Positions 32,799 through 40,243 of a stretch of DNA of 40,243 nt are shown one piece after another. Each line of letters begins with the position of its first letter. The first letter of the stretch is position 1. The notes beneath the pieces were generated by a model, which was given only the letters and a program-made list of their open reading frames with translations, was not told the origin of the DNA and made no database searches. Origin of the DNA: an uncultured Paraprevotella sp. (GTDB lineage: Bacteria; Bacteroidota; Bacteroidia; Bacteroidales; Bacteroidaceae). Location of the stretch: contig URKA01000029.1 in NCBI GenBank assembly GCA_900548345.1, forward strand, positions 1-40,243, read 5' to 3'. A program made the translations under genes and the position numbers.

Positions 32799-33095
32799 AT
32801 GAGGGATAATGTATTGTGGCGCAAACAAAGCCGGATAATCATGCTTTTGGCAGATGCCCTGCAAATTGATGCGGAGCGGGCACTTGACCTGTTTTATACC
32901 ACAAAAGTATATCAGCAGTTGTCAGACCCCAAATATGGTTTGCAACTGATGAGCGACGATTATATTTTGGAGGAACTTATTGAAGAACTGAGGGGGTGCA
33001 ATAATAAAAAAAGAAATAATGGAAACAATAAAATCCGAATGAAGGCTCTTCAATACGCCCAAGCCTTGCAACAGACCGATGGTAGACATACATAA
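32799..33095 (+). CDS. DUF3791-like protein (second copy)
   Basis: The ATG at 32799 gives 98 residues, 2 bases after the DUF3990 remnant ends. Residues 1-66 look like the DUF3791-type helical domain: WRKQSRIIMLLADALQIDAE, YTTKVYQQLSDPKYGL, SDDYILEELIEEL. The last 30 residues (CNNKKRNNGNNKIRMKALQ and on) are low-complexity and look like read-through beyond the natural end. The 3' part lies opposite a minus-strand membrane protein frame, so one of the two is not wholly real here. The DUF3791 assignment is moderate. Confidence 0.6.
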   Translation: MRDNVLWRKQSRIIMLLADALQIDAERALDLFYTTKVYQQLSDPKYGLQLMSDDYILEELIEELRGCNNKKRNNGNNKIRMKALQYAQALQQTDGRHT

Positions 33096-33263
33096 ACCGG
33101 CCCCTATCATCCAACGAGCGATAACGCCCAGAAAGAATCCCACGGCACTTGCAAGGTATGTATCACCGCCTGGTATAACAAATTCCACAAATGGTGCTGC
33201 AAACAATAAAAAACAAAACAGCGTCTTGAAATTTAGGATTGTTCTATACATCATTTGTTTCAT
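32922..33263 (-). CDS. Small membrane protein, 3' end uncertain
   Basis: The 113-residue frame begins with two or three probable membrane segments (FKTLFCFLLFAAPFVEFVI, LASAVGFFLGVIARWMIG, FIVSIISFFIIA). It lies 13 bases after the secreted-protein gene on the same strand and could be cotranscribed. The last 40 codons are antisense to the second DUF3791 gene, so the original C-terminus may have been replaced when the DUF3791 cassette arrived. No family is recognised. Confidence 0.45.
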   Translation of the reverse strand: MKQMMYRTILNFKTLFCFLLFAAPFVEFVIPGGDTYLASAVGFFLGVIARWMIGAGLCMSTIGLLQGLGVLKSLHSDFIVSIISFFIIAPPQFFNKFLQNIIVAHQLQTIFGV

Positions 33264-33276
33264 TCATATCACTTTA

Positions 33277-33951
33277 TTATTTCCAGCTTTTGTATTTCAG
33301 CATATTGCCTTCGCGCCAGATCTTATACTTGGTCCGACTTTTTAGGTAACTATCCGTGAATACGACAGTGTCATTTTCATAATGCAATCCATTTATATCA
33401 TCTATAAACTCAATAGAGAAATTTTCTCCAAGAGTATATTTGTAGGCATACGCTTCATCGTCAAATACAACCTCTGCTTTATCCGCAGATACAACAGCTA
33501 TGACCATTTCAGGCGTTTCATCCCCACTGCCAAAAAGCCAGCCCCCGAAAAACAAAGCAAAACTATCCTCGGACAAAGGCACTTTTATATAATAATCGTT
33601 TAATTTCTCTAACGTAAGGTATCGAACATCATACAAATGACCATACGATAAGAAGTCTAAAATTTTCTTTCCATTATGATAAATCTCAAAACCGTCAAAT
33701 CCACCTATATCAAACACTGGTTCAAATCCTTTTATTTTTAATTTATACGAACTGTGTTCATTGATTGATATATCATAATCCTTATATATATGAGTTGGAT
33801 AATCAGTATACAAACCTTTATATAACTCTAAAAACTTATTCTTTGCAACAATGGCATGATCAGTTCTCCATTCAAAAATATTCTCCCCAGTCTGCGCACA
33901 TATAGAGCAGGCTGTTCCCAAATAGAAAATCAGAAATAATAATCGTTTCAT
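33277..33951 (-). CDS. Hypothetical secreted protein
   Basis: The ATG at 33951 gives 224 residues with a signal peptide (MKRLLFLIFYLGTACSICAQ). The long frame reaching 34068 begins upstream of the promoter and is rejected. The mature part is beta-rich and aromatic (YKLKIKGFEPVFDIGGFDGF, YYIKVPLSEDSFALFFGGWL, NDTVVFTDSYLKSRTKYKIW). No family is recognised. A consensus promoter lies about 60 bases upstream on the same strand. Confidence 0.62.
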   Translation of the reverse strand: MKRLLFLIFYLGTACSICAQTGENIFEWRTDHAIVAKNKFLELYKGLYTDYPTHIYKDYDISINEHSSYKLKIKGFEPVFDIGGFDGFEIYHNGKKILDFLSYGHLYDVRYLTLEKLNDYYIKVPLSEDSFALFFGGWLFGSGDETPEMVIAVVSADKAEVVFDDEAYAYKYTLGENFSIEFIDDINGLHYENDTVVFTDSYLKSRTKYKIWREGNMLKYKSWK

Positions 33952-34011
33952 ATCCATCAATGTTTTGGAAAATGCTTCATTTAACCTCCTTTTTCTATTA
34001 TTCAACAAATG

Positions 34012-34042
34012 CAAACGTACATAAAAGAATTCATTTAACAAA
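34012..34042 (-). promoter_or_regulatory. Consensus promoter for the secreted-protein gene
   Basis: On the minus strand, TTTG at 34042-34039, a 19-base spacer and TACGTTTG at 34019-34012. It sets the start of the downstream gene at 33951, not 34068. Confidence 0.68.
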
Positions 34043-34138
34043 ACCGTTGCATGAAAATAAATCCTCAAAGTTCTCTTGTCTTAGCGTCTCTCATCCGTAG
34101 CGGCATAATCCATGTCTTTCTCTCTCGCGCGTGTACAG

Positions 34139-34408
34139 GGAGTTTTTGGAAAAAGGCCTTCATGGGTTCAGACTGTTTGTGAATCAACGTTTTAACAGGC
34201 GTATGTCTTTCAGCATTCTTTCATTTGTACTCCCTGAAATGGTGACCTGTGTGCGATGAAACGCACACAGGTGAACAATCGAACGCACACAGGTCACCAT
34301 TTCATCGCACACAGGTCGCCATTTGAAGGGAAACTGAACGTTGGCTGAACCTTAATGTGTTGATATACAGACAGTCTGAACCCATGAAGGCCTTCTTGCA
34401 AAAACTCC
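34139..34408. repeat. Palindromic repeat element B (foldback/MITE-like)
   Basis: Arms of 38 bases at 34139-34176 and 34371-34408 are complementary with only 2-3 mismatches; both contain AAGGCCTTCATGGGTTCAGA or its complement. Inside, GAAATGGTGACCTGTGTGCG (34236-34255) is exactly complementary to 34284-34303. Extra copies of CGCACACAGGT lie at 34262-34272 and at 34306-34316 in a variant form. The core GGTGACCTGTGTGCGAT is shared with element A. The whole is close to one 270-base palindrome. Confidence 0.7.
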
Positions 34409-34441
34409 TTGTGTATAGGATTTGCATGTAGTTAAAACAGG

Positions 34442-36448
34442 TCAGTAGCTTGTTTTGCTCTTGTTGCGTTCCTTAATCAGGCCGTGGCGGTAGGCGTAGA
34501 GCAGTTCTTTCAGTTCCTCAATCTGGCTTTCCAGTTCGGTACCCTTGTCGGTGTCGCGCACCATCATGCGGTGGGTGCTCAGTTCCACGATTTGTGTGGT
34601 GCTTACGATATCCGTTCCGTTCTTGATGGCTTCTTCGGCCGACGTGAACGGTTCGTGCTGCACAAGCTGGAAACCGCGGCTATGGAACACGAGCGTATAA
34701 CCGGCAATGCCGGTCGTGTCATGGTAAGCCTTGGCAAAACCACCGTCGATGACCATCAGTTTTCCGTTTGCGCGAATCGGCTTTTCGCCGTTTCCGACCC
34801 GGACGGGGACGTGTCCGTTGATGATATGACGATGCTGTCCTGTCACGCCGAATGCGTCGAGAATCATATCACACACCTTTTCATCATTACGCAAGGTGTA
34901 GTAATGTCCTTTCTCTTCCTTGTGCGTCTCTTTGTCCTCAAGGAAATAACGTTCGAAGGTGGTCATCTTTGATTTGTCAAACAGCGGCGAGTCCGGACCG
35001 CACCATAAGTACCAGAAGTAATCCACGGCAAATTTGCGTTCTTTCTCTTCCGTGTCGCTGTTGAATGCCGAACGGAGCACCATGCCGATATGTTCGAGTA
35101 ATGCACGCCCTTTGAACTTCTTGCCGTTGATGTCTACATCCTTTAATGTGCCGTCGGCATTCAAGGGCACGGAGGCATGGAACAGCAGGTTGGAATTGAA
35201 TATGCCGTACATGCAGCCGTGGGAGAAAAGGCAACGGATGTGTTTCTGCAGTTTGTTGCTTACGCTGAAAGAGTGGTGCAGTTTGTCCACAAGGTCTTGC
35301 TCTTCGGCAGTGAGGCGGTAAGGATTCCGAGGGTCTACAGTCGGCAGGTTGCAGTCGCGCATGGCATATTCTTTTCCGTCGCGAATGAATACCTTCCGGT
35401 CGAAATCAATGTATTCCAATTGCTTCCGTTCGGCCATGTGCCATTCCGGCCGGCTGTCAATCATGGCGGCCTCAAGTTTGAACTGGATGATGCTGATGGC
35501 TTTGTGCATCTTGGCGAGCAAGCGTTGGGTCTTACGGCTGTGCGTGTTGTCGTCCTTCTCCAGATGCGGACCGAAGAAGGCGCACGGGTCGTCGGCATAC
35601 GTTTCCATGGCGAACGTGGCAAGCGGGACGAGGTTGATGCCGTAACCGTCCTCCAGTGTGGCCATGTTGCCGTACCGGAGCGACAGGCGCAATACGTTGG
35701 CTATGCAGCAGTCGTTTCCTGCGGCGGCTCCCATCCATAACGCATCGTGGTTGCCCCACTGGATGTCGAAGTTATGGTAGTCGCATAGTGTGTCCATGAT
35801 GATATGCGCGCCCGGTCCCCGGTCGAATATGTCTCCGAGGATGTGAAGCTGGTCGATACTCAACCGTTGTATCAGGTTGCAGATGGCGCAGATGAATTCA
35901 TCGGCCCGTCCGGTAGAGACAATCGTTTCCACGATACGGTTGAAATAAGCCTGTTTGTTGTAATCCTGGGGCGACTCATGAAGCAGTTCCTCAATGATAT
36001 AGGCAAATTCGCGCGGAAGTGATTTCCGGACTTTGGAGCGCGTGTATTTCGACGACACCGACTGGCATACGCTTACAAGCTGGTGCAGTGTGATGTTGTA
36101 AAAGTCGTTCAGATTCGTTTCGGAGTTCTTGATGTACTGCAATTTGCGTTCGGGATAATATATCAGCGAGCAGAGCTGTCTGATTTCGGATTCCCTCATG
36201 GTCGTGCCGAATATTTCCGTCACCTTTCGCTTGATGTTGCCCGAAGCGTTCTTCAAGATATGCAGGAAGGCTTCGTATTCGCCGTGGATGTCGGCAAGAA
36301 AGTGTTCCGTGCCTTTCGGAAGGTTCAGTATTGCCTCCAGGTTGATGATTTCAGTACAGGCCGTACCCACATCGGGAACTGTCTGTGAAAGCAGTTCCAG
36401 GATGCGCATGTCGTTGTGTATCTTTTCTAAAGAGTATGTGTTGGTCAT
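34442..36448 (-). CDS. fbp: Fructose-1,6-bisphosphatase, class III
   Basis: The 668-residue product has the length and motifs of the class III FBPase (first known from Bacillus), which is unrelated to the class I enzyme. It has calcineurin-type metal motifs: FLADIHGEYEAF (DxH), LGDIFDRGPGAH (GDxxDRG), QWGNHDALWMGA (GNHD) and IINGHVPVRVGNGE (GH), plus a C-terminal VIDGGFAKAYHDTTGIAG. It converts fructose-1,6-bisphosphate to fructose-6-phosphate in gluconeogenesis, usually with Mn. All metal ligands are present. A -7 element lies about 40 bases upstream. Palindromic element B follows the stop. Confidence 0.93.
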   Translation of the reverse strand: MTNTYSLEKIHNDMRILELLSQTVPDVGTACTEIINLEAILNLPKGTEHFLADIHGEYEAFLHILKNASGNIKRKVTEIFGTTMRESEIRQLCSLIYYPERKLQYIKNSETNLNDFYNITLHQLVSVCQSVSSKYTRSKVRKSLPREFAYIIEELLHESPQDYNKQAYFNRIVETIVSTGRADEFICAICNLIQRLSIDQLHILGDIFDRGPGAHIIMDTLCDYHNFDIQWGNHDALWMGAAAGNDCCIANVLRLSLRYGNMATLEDGYGINLVPLATFAMETYADDPCAFFGPHLEKDDNTHSRKTQRLLAKMHKAISIIQFKLEAAMIDSRPEWHMAERKQLEYIDFDRKVFIRDGKEYAMRDCNLPTVDPRNPYRLTAEEQDLVDKLHHSFSVSNKLQKHIRCLFSHGCMYGIFNSNLLFHASVPLNADGTLKDVDINGKKFKGRALLEHIGMVLRSAFNSDTEEKERKFAVDYFWYLWCGPDSPLFDKSKMTTFERYFLEDKETHKEEKGHYYTLRNDEKVCDMILDAFGVTGQHRHIINGHVPVRVGNGEKPIRANGKLMVIDGGFAKAYHDTTGIAGYTLVFHSRGFQLVQHEPFTSAEEAIKNGTDIVSTTQIVELSTHRMMVRDTDKGTELESQIEELKELLYAYRHGLIKERNKSKTSY

Positions 36449-36488
36449 ATCGCTTTCTTGTCGTATCGGCGACGGATTGTTTGTTTTG

Positions 36489-36496
36489 CAAAATTA
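36489..36496 (-). promoter_or_regulatory. -7 element for fbp
   Basis: CAAAATTA on the plus strand is TAATTTTG on the minus strand, 41 bases upstream of the fbp ATG. Confidence 0.55.
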
Positions 36497-36638
36497 CGTA
36501 ATTCTTTCTTTTCCGCAAGGTCTGCGAGGCTTTTTCATGGTTTCGTCTTGTAGTTTTTAGGCCTGTTGCATTGTGTTAATTCTTTTAAGAAAGCATCAAT
36601 ATACCCAAAAAACGTTTTCCCGTTGTATAAAAAATATG

Positions 36639-36646
36639 TAGTTTTG
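36639..36646 (+). promoter_or_regulatory. -7 element for the BamA/TamA-like gene
   Basis: TAGTTTTG with a TTTT run 20 bases upstream as a weak -33. It lies 22 bases before the ATG at 36668. Confidence 0.5.
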
Positions 36647-36667
36647 CACAATTTATCATAAGGATTC

Positions 36668-37873
36668 ATGGGGAAACTATTGTCGGGTCTTATTGTAGTG
36701 CATGCTTTTTGCTGTCTGTCAATCCAAGCGGAAGAACGTGGAAGCGTGCCGGCCGGCCGGATGGAACATCGTTCCGGAGAGCTTGTCGTTCGGGAAACTT
36801 TCTCCGACAGCCTCGTGCGTAAATCCCACAATCCTTTCAAGTGGATAGGCAATTATTTGCGGAATACCAACAAGCATGAGGACCGCCCCTTTGATTTCAG
36901 CGTGCTGCTGGGGCCAAGCTATTCTGCGGCTACGTCTGCCGGTCTGGGAGTCATGGCGTCCGGGCTTTATTCGTGGGACCGGACCGACCCGTTCTTGCCC
37001 AAGTCAAACGTTTCCCTTTTTGCCAATGCTTCCCTGTTCGGCATGTTCTCCGTCGGATTGCGCGGGAATAATTTCCTGCCTCATGAGAATTACCGTCTCG
37101 ACTATCAGATGATTTTGTACACCCAGCCCGGAAAGTTCTGGGGCATAGGCTATAAGGCGGGAACTGACGACCGCAACAAAAGTGACTATAACCGTGTGAA
37201 ATTCCAGTTTAAGCCGGATTTCCTATTCCGTTTGAACGAGGCCATATATATAGGTCCGGTGCTCGACCTGGAATGGGTGAACGGGTTCGGTTTCGAGAAC
37301 TCCTTTTTGCTGGAAGGGCAGGATAAATCCATTGTCAACATCGGAGCCGGTTTCAACCTGACCTACGACACGCGCGACTTTGTGTTGAATGCCTATCGGG
37401 GCAACTATTTCCGATGGGAACAGATGTTCTATCCTTCGGGATTCGGAAACGAATATGCTTTCAGCTATACAGACCTTACCTATTGCGGTTACAGGCAGGT
37501 GTGGCGCGGCGGTGTGCTGGCAATGGAACTGCACACCCTGTTCAACTACGGGGATGTGCCTTGGACGATGATGGCACAGGTGGGCGTGTTAGGGCGCATG
37601 CGCGGCTATTATGAAGGCCGTTACCGCGACCGCAACATCATGGAAGGGCAGGTCGAGTTGCGGCAACATATCAAGGGACGCAACGGTATAGCCATCTGGG
37701 TCGGGCTGGCGAATGTGTTTCCGGACTTCGGACACATCTACTTTGAAGAGATACTGCCCAACTACGGTATAGGCTATCGCTGGGAATTCAAAAAGCGGGT
37801 GAACGTCCGTTTTGATTTGGGATTCACCAAAGACAACCCCAACTTTACGTTCAATATCAATGAAGCGTTTTAG
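36668..37873 (+). CDS. BamA/TamA-family (Omp85-like) outer-membrane protein
   Basis: The 401-residue protein has a signal peptide (KLLSGLIVVHAFCCLSIQA) followed by an approximately 350-residue beta barrel of the D15/surface-antigen type: FSVLLGPSYSAATSAGLGVM, FANASLFGMFSVGLRGN, DLTYCGYRQVWRGGVLAMEL, LPNYGIGYRWEFKKRVNVR, ending FTFNINEAF. The long N-terminal POTRA domains of BamA are absent, so it is a stand-alone barrel of the type often annotated simply as 'BamA/TamA family'. Its export function is unknown. The PCMD gene follows after 23 bases and nspC after that, suggesting one transcript. Confidence 0.78.
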   Translation: MGKLLSGLIVVHAFCCLSIQAEERGSVPAGRMEHRSGELVVRETFSDSLVRKSHNPFKWIGNYLRNTNKHEDRPFDFSVLLGPSYSAATSAGLGVMASGLYSWDRTDPFLPKSNVSLFANASLFGMFSVGLRGNNFLPHENYRLDYQMILYTQPGKFWGIGYKAGTDDRNKSDYNRVKFQFKPDFLFRLNEAIYIGPVLDLEWVNGFGFENSFLLEGQDKSIVNIGAGFNLTYDTRDFVLNAYRGNYFRWEQMFYPSGFGNEYAFSYTDLTYCGYRQVWRGGVLAMELHTLFNYGDVPWTMMAQVGVLGRMRGYYEGRYRDRNIMEGQVELRQHIKGRNGIAIWVGLANVFPDFGHIYFEEILPNYGIGYRWEFKKRVNVRFDLGFTKDNPNFTFNINEAF

Positions 37874-37896
37874 AAACTCAAACCAATATAATAGAC

Positions 37897-38853
37897 ATGA
37901 AGTGTAGAAACTTGTATGCAGCCGGAATCATGGCATTGTGCCCTGTGTTCCATGCGGCGGCACAAACGGAAATGTTGAAGTACGGTGATTTCAACCAATG
38001 GATTGTGCGCAACATCAAAGAGAGCGGAATTATCGGCGGACAAACCAAGAAGTTGTATGAAATAGGTCCGAATGCAACGTGGAACAATAATAAGGCCTAT
38101 ACCAACCAGGGAGGCTCACCGTGGGCTACATCCAACGTGATGGCGAAGGTCTGCGGAATCACCAAGACCAATACTTCTGTGTACAGGGAGAAGCGCGGGG
38201 ACGGCTATTGTGCACGTCTGGAGACCCATACCGAGAAAGTAAAGGTGATGGGAATCGTGAACATAGAAGTGCTTGCGGCGGGTTCCGTCTTTTTGGGCAG
38301 TGTGCCCGAACCGATTACCAATACTTCCAATCCGATGAGCAAACTGGCGATGGGCATACCGTTCCAGAAACGTCCTACGGCGGTGCAGTTCGATTACAAG
38401 GTGAAACTGTCTGATGAGCCGAACCGTATCCGTCAGACGGGATTCAGCAAGGTGTCCAAAGTGTCGGGAAAGGATATGCCCGATGTGGTCTGCATCCTGC
38501 AAAAGCGTTGGGAGGACGAAAAAGGCCACTTGTACGCCAAGCGTGTCGGTACGATGATTCACCGTTTCAACCATAACACCGATTGGGTGAACGGCGCGAA
38601 GTTCACCATCCAATACGGGGATATTTCCAAACAGCCCGGTTTCAGCAGTTATATGGGCCTTATCGGCGGAGACAGGATGCAGTATGCCAAGAACAGCAAG
38701 GGCAAGATGGTGCCCGTTGAAGAAGTGGGGTGGGCCGATGCGGACGAGACACCGACACACATCGTATTGCAGTTCGATTCCAGCTACGGAGGGGCATACG
38801 TGGGCGCCATCGGCACCACGTTGTGGATTGACAACGTACATCTCATATATTGA
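37897..38853 (+). CDS. PCMD-domain secreted protein
   Basis: The 318-residue protein has a signal peptide (LYAAGIMALCPVFHAAAQ). The mature part has the pattern of the 'putative carbohydrate metabolism domain' (PF13201) found in Bacteroidales: YGDFNQWIVRNIKESGIIGG, then ATWNNNKAYTNQGGSPWATS, VFLGSVPEPI, KRPTAVQFDYKVKLSDE and GAIGTTLWIDNVHLIY. The ending, WIDN(V/I)xLxY, is typical. No catalytic residues can be named and its ligand is unknown. It lies 23 bases after the barrel gene and 21 before nspC. Confidence 0.75.
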   Translation: MKCRNLYAAGIMALCPVFHAAAQTEMLKYGDFNQWIVRNIKESGIIGGQTKKLYEIGPNATWNNNKAYTNQGGSPWATSNVMAKVCGITKTNTSVYREKRGDGYCARLETHTEKVKVMGIVNIEVLAAGSVFLGSVPEPITNTSNPMSKLAMGIPFQKRPTAVQFDYKVKLSDEPNRIRQTGFSKVSKVSGKDMPDVVCILQKRWEDEKGHLYAKRVGTMIHRFNHNTDWVNGAKFTIQYGDISKQPGFSSYMGLIGGDRMQYAKNSKGKMVPVEEVGWADADETPTHIVLQFDSSYGGAYVGAIGTTLWIDNVHLIY

Positions 38854-38874
38854 TCAAAAGGAATCGAAGCTGAT

Positions 38875-40065
38875 ATGAAGACAGACCGGATAGCATACAC
38901 AGGCGTGCCGACGCCGTGTTATATCATGGAAGAAGAGTTGCTCCGCCGCAACCTGGAGTTGATTCGCAGTGTATCCGACCGTGCCGGGGTGGAGGTGATT
39001 CTGGCATTTAAAGCCTTTGCCTTATGGAAATCATTCCCTATATTCCGCGAATATATCCGCAGTACGACGGCCAGTTCGCCCAACGAAGCCTTGTTGGCCT
39101 TCGAAGAGTTCGGGCATAGGGCGCATACCTACTCGCCGGCCTATACGGAGCGCGATTTCGACACCATACTGAAATGCAGCAGTCACATCACGTTCAATTC
39201 GCTGGGCCAGTATGAGCGGTTCCACGGGACGGTGGAGCGTCATAACGCGGACATGCCAGCGGAACGCGTCTCATGCGGCCTGCGCATCAATCCCGAACAT
39301 TCGGAAATCGATGTGGAGCTCTACAATCCCTGTGCGCCCGGTTCCCGTTTCGGTGTGACGGCATCGGCTCTTCCCGAAGAACTGCCCGCAGGCATCGAAG
39401 GTTTTCATTGCCATTGCCATTGCGAAAGTCCGGCCGAAGCACTTGAGCATACCCTGCAACATATAGAAGACAAGTTCGGGCGCTGGTTGCCCCGTCTGCG
39501 ATGGCTGAATCTGGGCGGCGGGCATCTCATGACACGCAAGGACTACGATGTGGACCGCCTTGTCGCTCTGCTTGAAGGTCTGCGCCGCCGTTATCCGAAC
39601 CTTCAGGTGATTCTGGAGCCGGGTTCGGCCTTTGCATGGCAGACCGGTCCGTTGGTGGCTTCGGTGGTAGATGTCGTGGAGAATGCGGGCATACGCACAG
39701 CTATCCTTGATGTGAGCTTTACCTGCCACATGCCCGACTGCCTGGAAATGCCTTACCAGCCGGCCGTGCGAGGGGCGGAAACCCTGGAGCCGGACGCGGT
39801 GAAGCAAGCCTCACCGCAAGATAATGTATACCGTTTGGGAGGAAACAGCTGCTTGAGCGGCGATTTCATGGGGTCGTGGCGTTTCGACCATCCGTTGGAA
39901 GTGGGAGAGAGAATCATATTTGAAGATATGATACATTATACTACCGTGAAGACCAGTATGTTCAACGGTATTTCCCATCCTTCCATCGCGTTGCTTCATG
40001 TCAACGGGGAATTGGAATATTACCGTGAATACGGGTATGCCGACTACCGTGATAGGATGTGTTAG
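38875..40065 (+). CDS. nspC: Carboxynorspermidine/carboxyspermidine decarboxylase
   Basis: The 396-residue protein is a fold-type III PLP decarboxylase of the NspC group, which performs the last step of the norspermidine/spermidine route via carboxy-intermediates. Seen motifs are TPCYIMEEELLRRNLE, the PLP lysine in ILAFKAFALW, SPNEALLA, CGLRINPEHSEID, FHCHCHCESP (with a conserved His), NLGGGHLM, LEPGSAFAWQ, DVSFTCHMPDC and GGNSCLSGDFMG. The Cys in NSCLSGD is the usual active-site residue across the dimer. The partner carboxynorspermidine synthase is not in the window. It is third in line after the barrel and PCMD genes. Confidence 0.93.
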   Translation: MKTDRIAYTGVPTPCYIMEEELLRRNLELIRSVSDRAGVEVILAFKAFALWKSFPIFREYIRSTTASSPNEALLAFEEFGHRAHTYSPAYTERDFDTILKCSSHITFNSLGQYERFHGTVERHNADMPAERVSCGLRINPEHSEIDVELYNPCAPGSRFGVTASALPEELPAGIEGFHCHCHCESPAEALEHTLQHIEDKFGRWLPRLRWLNLGGGHLMTRKDYDVDRLVALLEGLRRRYPNLQVILEPGSAFAWQTGPLVASVVDVVENAGIRTAILDVSFTCHMPDCLEMPYQPAVRGAETLEPDAVKQASPQDNVYRLGGNSCLSGDFMGSWRFDHPLEVGERIIFEDMIHYTTVKTSMFNGISHPSIALLHVNGELEYYREYGYADYRDRMC

Positions 40066-40132
40066 AAAAGAAAAAATGATGTTTTTCCCATTTTTTTTCA
40101 ATCAATCTCTTGCAGGTTTGAAAAAATAGCCC

Positions 40133-40140
40133 TACCTTTG
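40133..40140 (+). promoter_or_regulatory. -7 element for the tRNA
   Basis: TACCTTTG, a perfect -7 box, with CTTG 20 bases upstream. It lies about 50 bases before the tRNA 5' end. Confidence 0.6.
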
Positions 40141-40192
40141 CAACCGCATTCAGGGGAATGCAAGATAGAAAAAATATTGGAACAACATCCAT

Positions 40193-40243
<51 letters not shown>

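Larger units (their letters stand above)
33952..34441. other. 490-base intergenic region
   Basis: No protein gene is apparent. It contains the minus-strand promoter for the 33951 gene (34012-34042) and the large palindromic element B (34139-34408). Confidence 0.6.

Noticed and set aside
34139..34408. Phase-variable invertible promoter
   Set aside because: No TAnnTTTG box was found in either orientation inside the arms and there is no adjacent recombinase, so I list it as a palindromic element instead.

Overview
The window reads as chromosome of a member of the order Bacteroidales, probably Bacteroidaceae. The evidence is the repeated Bacteroidetes sigma-ABfr promoter form (TTTG, about 19-21 bases, TAnnTTTG) upstream of genes on both strands, the gene content (class III fructose-bisphosphatase, carboxynorspermidine decarboxylase, C69 dipeptidase, PCMD and FISUMP-type surface proteins, DUF3791/DUF3990, AAA/DUF4143 ATPases) and the many lipoprotein and outer-membrane signals. 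The species cannot be fixed from the sequence alone. 

Region 1 (1-8.2 kb) is a defence-type accessory island that is visibly AT-richer than the rest. It starts inside a DndD-like SMC/ABC ATPase, followed 3 bases later by a protein that looks like a DndE domain fused to a HerA-type translocase ATPase, then a DUF2971 protein and a small, very acidic protein. A short remnant of a DNA methyltransferase C-terminus follows. On the minus strand lies a compact RloA-RloB-DUF6119 (TIGR04141) operon in which rloB carries an in-frame amber codon. 

Region 2 (8.2-11.5 kb) has a probable gene remnant, a FISUMP-domain lipoprotein and a PD-(D/E)XK/AAA protein. Region 3 (11.5-24.3 kb) is ordinary core genome: OmpH-like chaperone and partner membrane protein, PepD dipeptidase, a beta-helix lipoprotein, an exo/endonuclease-phosphatase family protein, RlmH, NadC, an M23 peptidase, a C69 dipeptidase, phosphoglucomutase and NudC. 

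Region 4 (24.3-27.7 kb) holds a palindromic repeat element, an AAA/DUF4143 ATPase whose natural start is broken by a stop codon, a 28-bp direct repeat on either side of that ATPase, and a candidate structured RNA of about 290 nt with its own promoter and terminator. Region 5 (26.7-32.3 kb) returns to core-type genes: a lipoprotein, a beta-barrel protein, a flavodiiron protein, a DnaJ-like protein and a 5'-nucleotidase. Region 6 (32.3-34.4 kb) is a decayed DUF3791-DUF3990-DUF3791 cassette, two minus-strand envelope-type genes and a second, larger palindromic element. Region 7 (34.4-40.2 kb) has class III FBPase, a BamA/TamA-like barrel, a PCMD protein, NspC, and the 5' part of a tRNA-Gly(GCC) cut by the window end. 

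The parts most likely to repay attention are the DndD/DndE-HerA cassette, the RloA/RloB*/DUF6119 operon, the candidate RNA at 26354-26648, and the two related palindromic elements.
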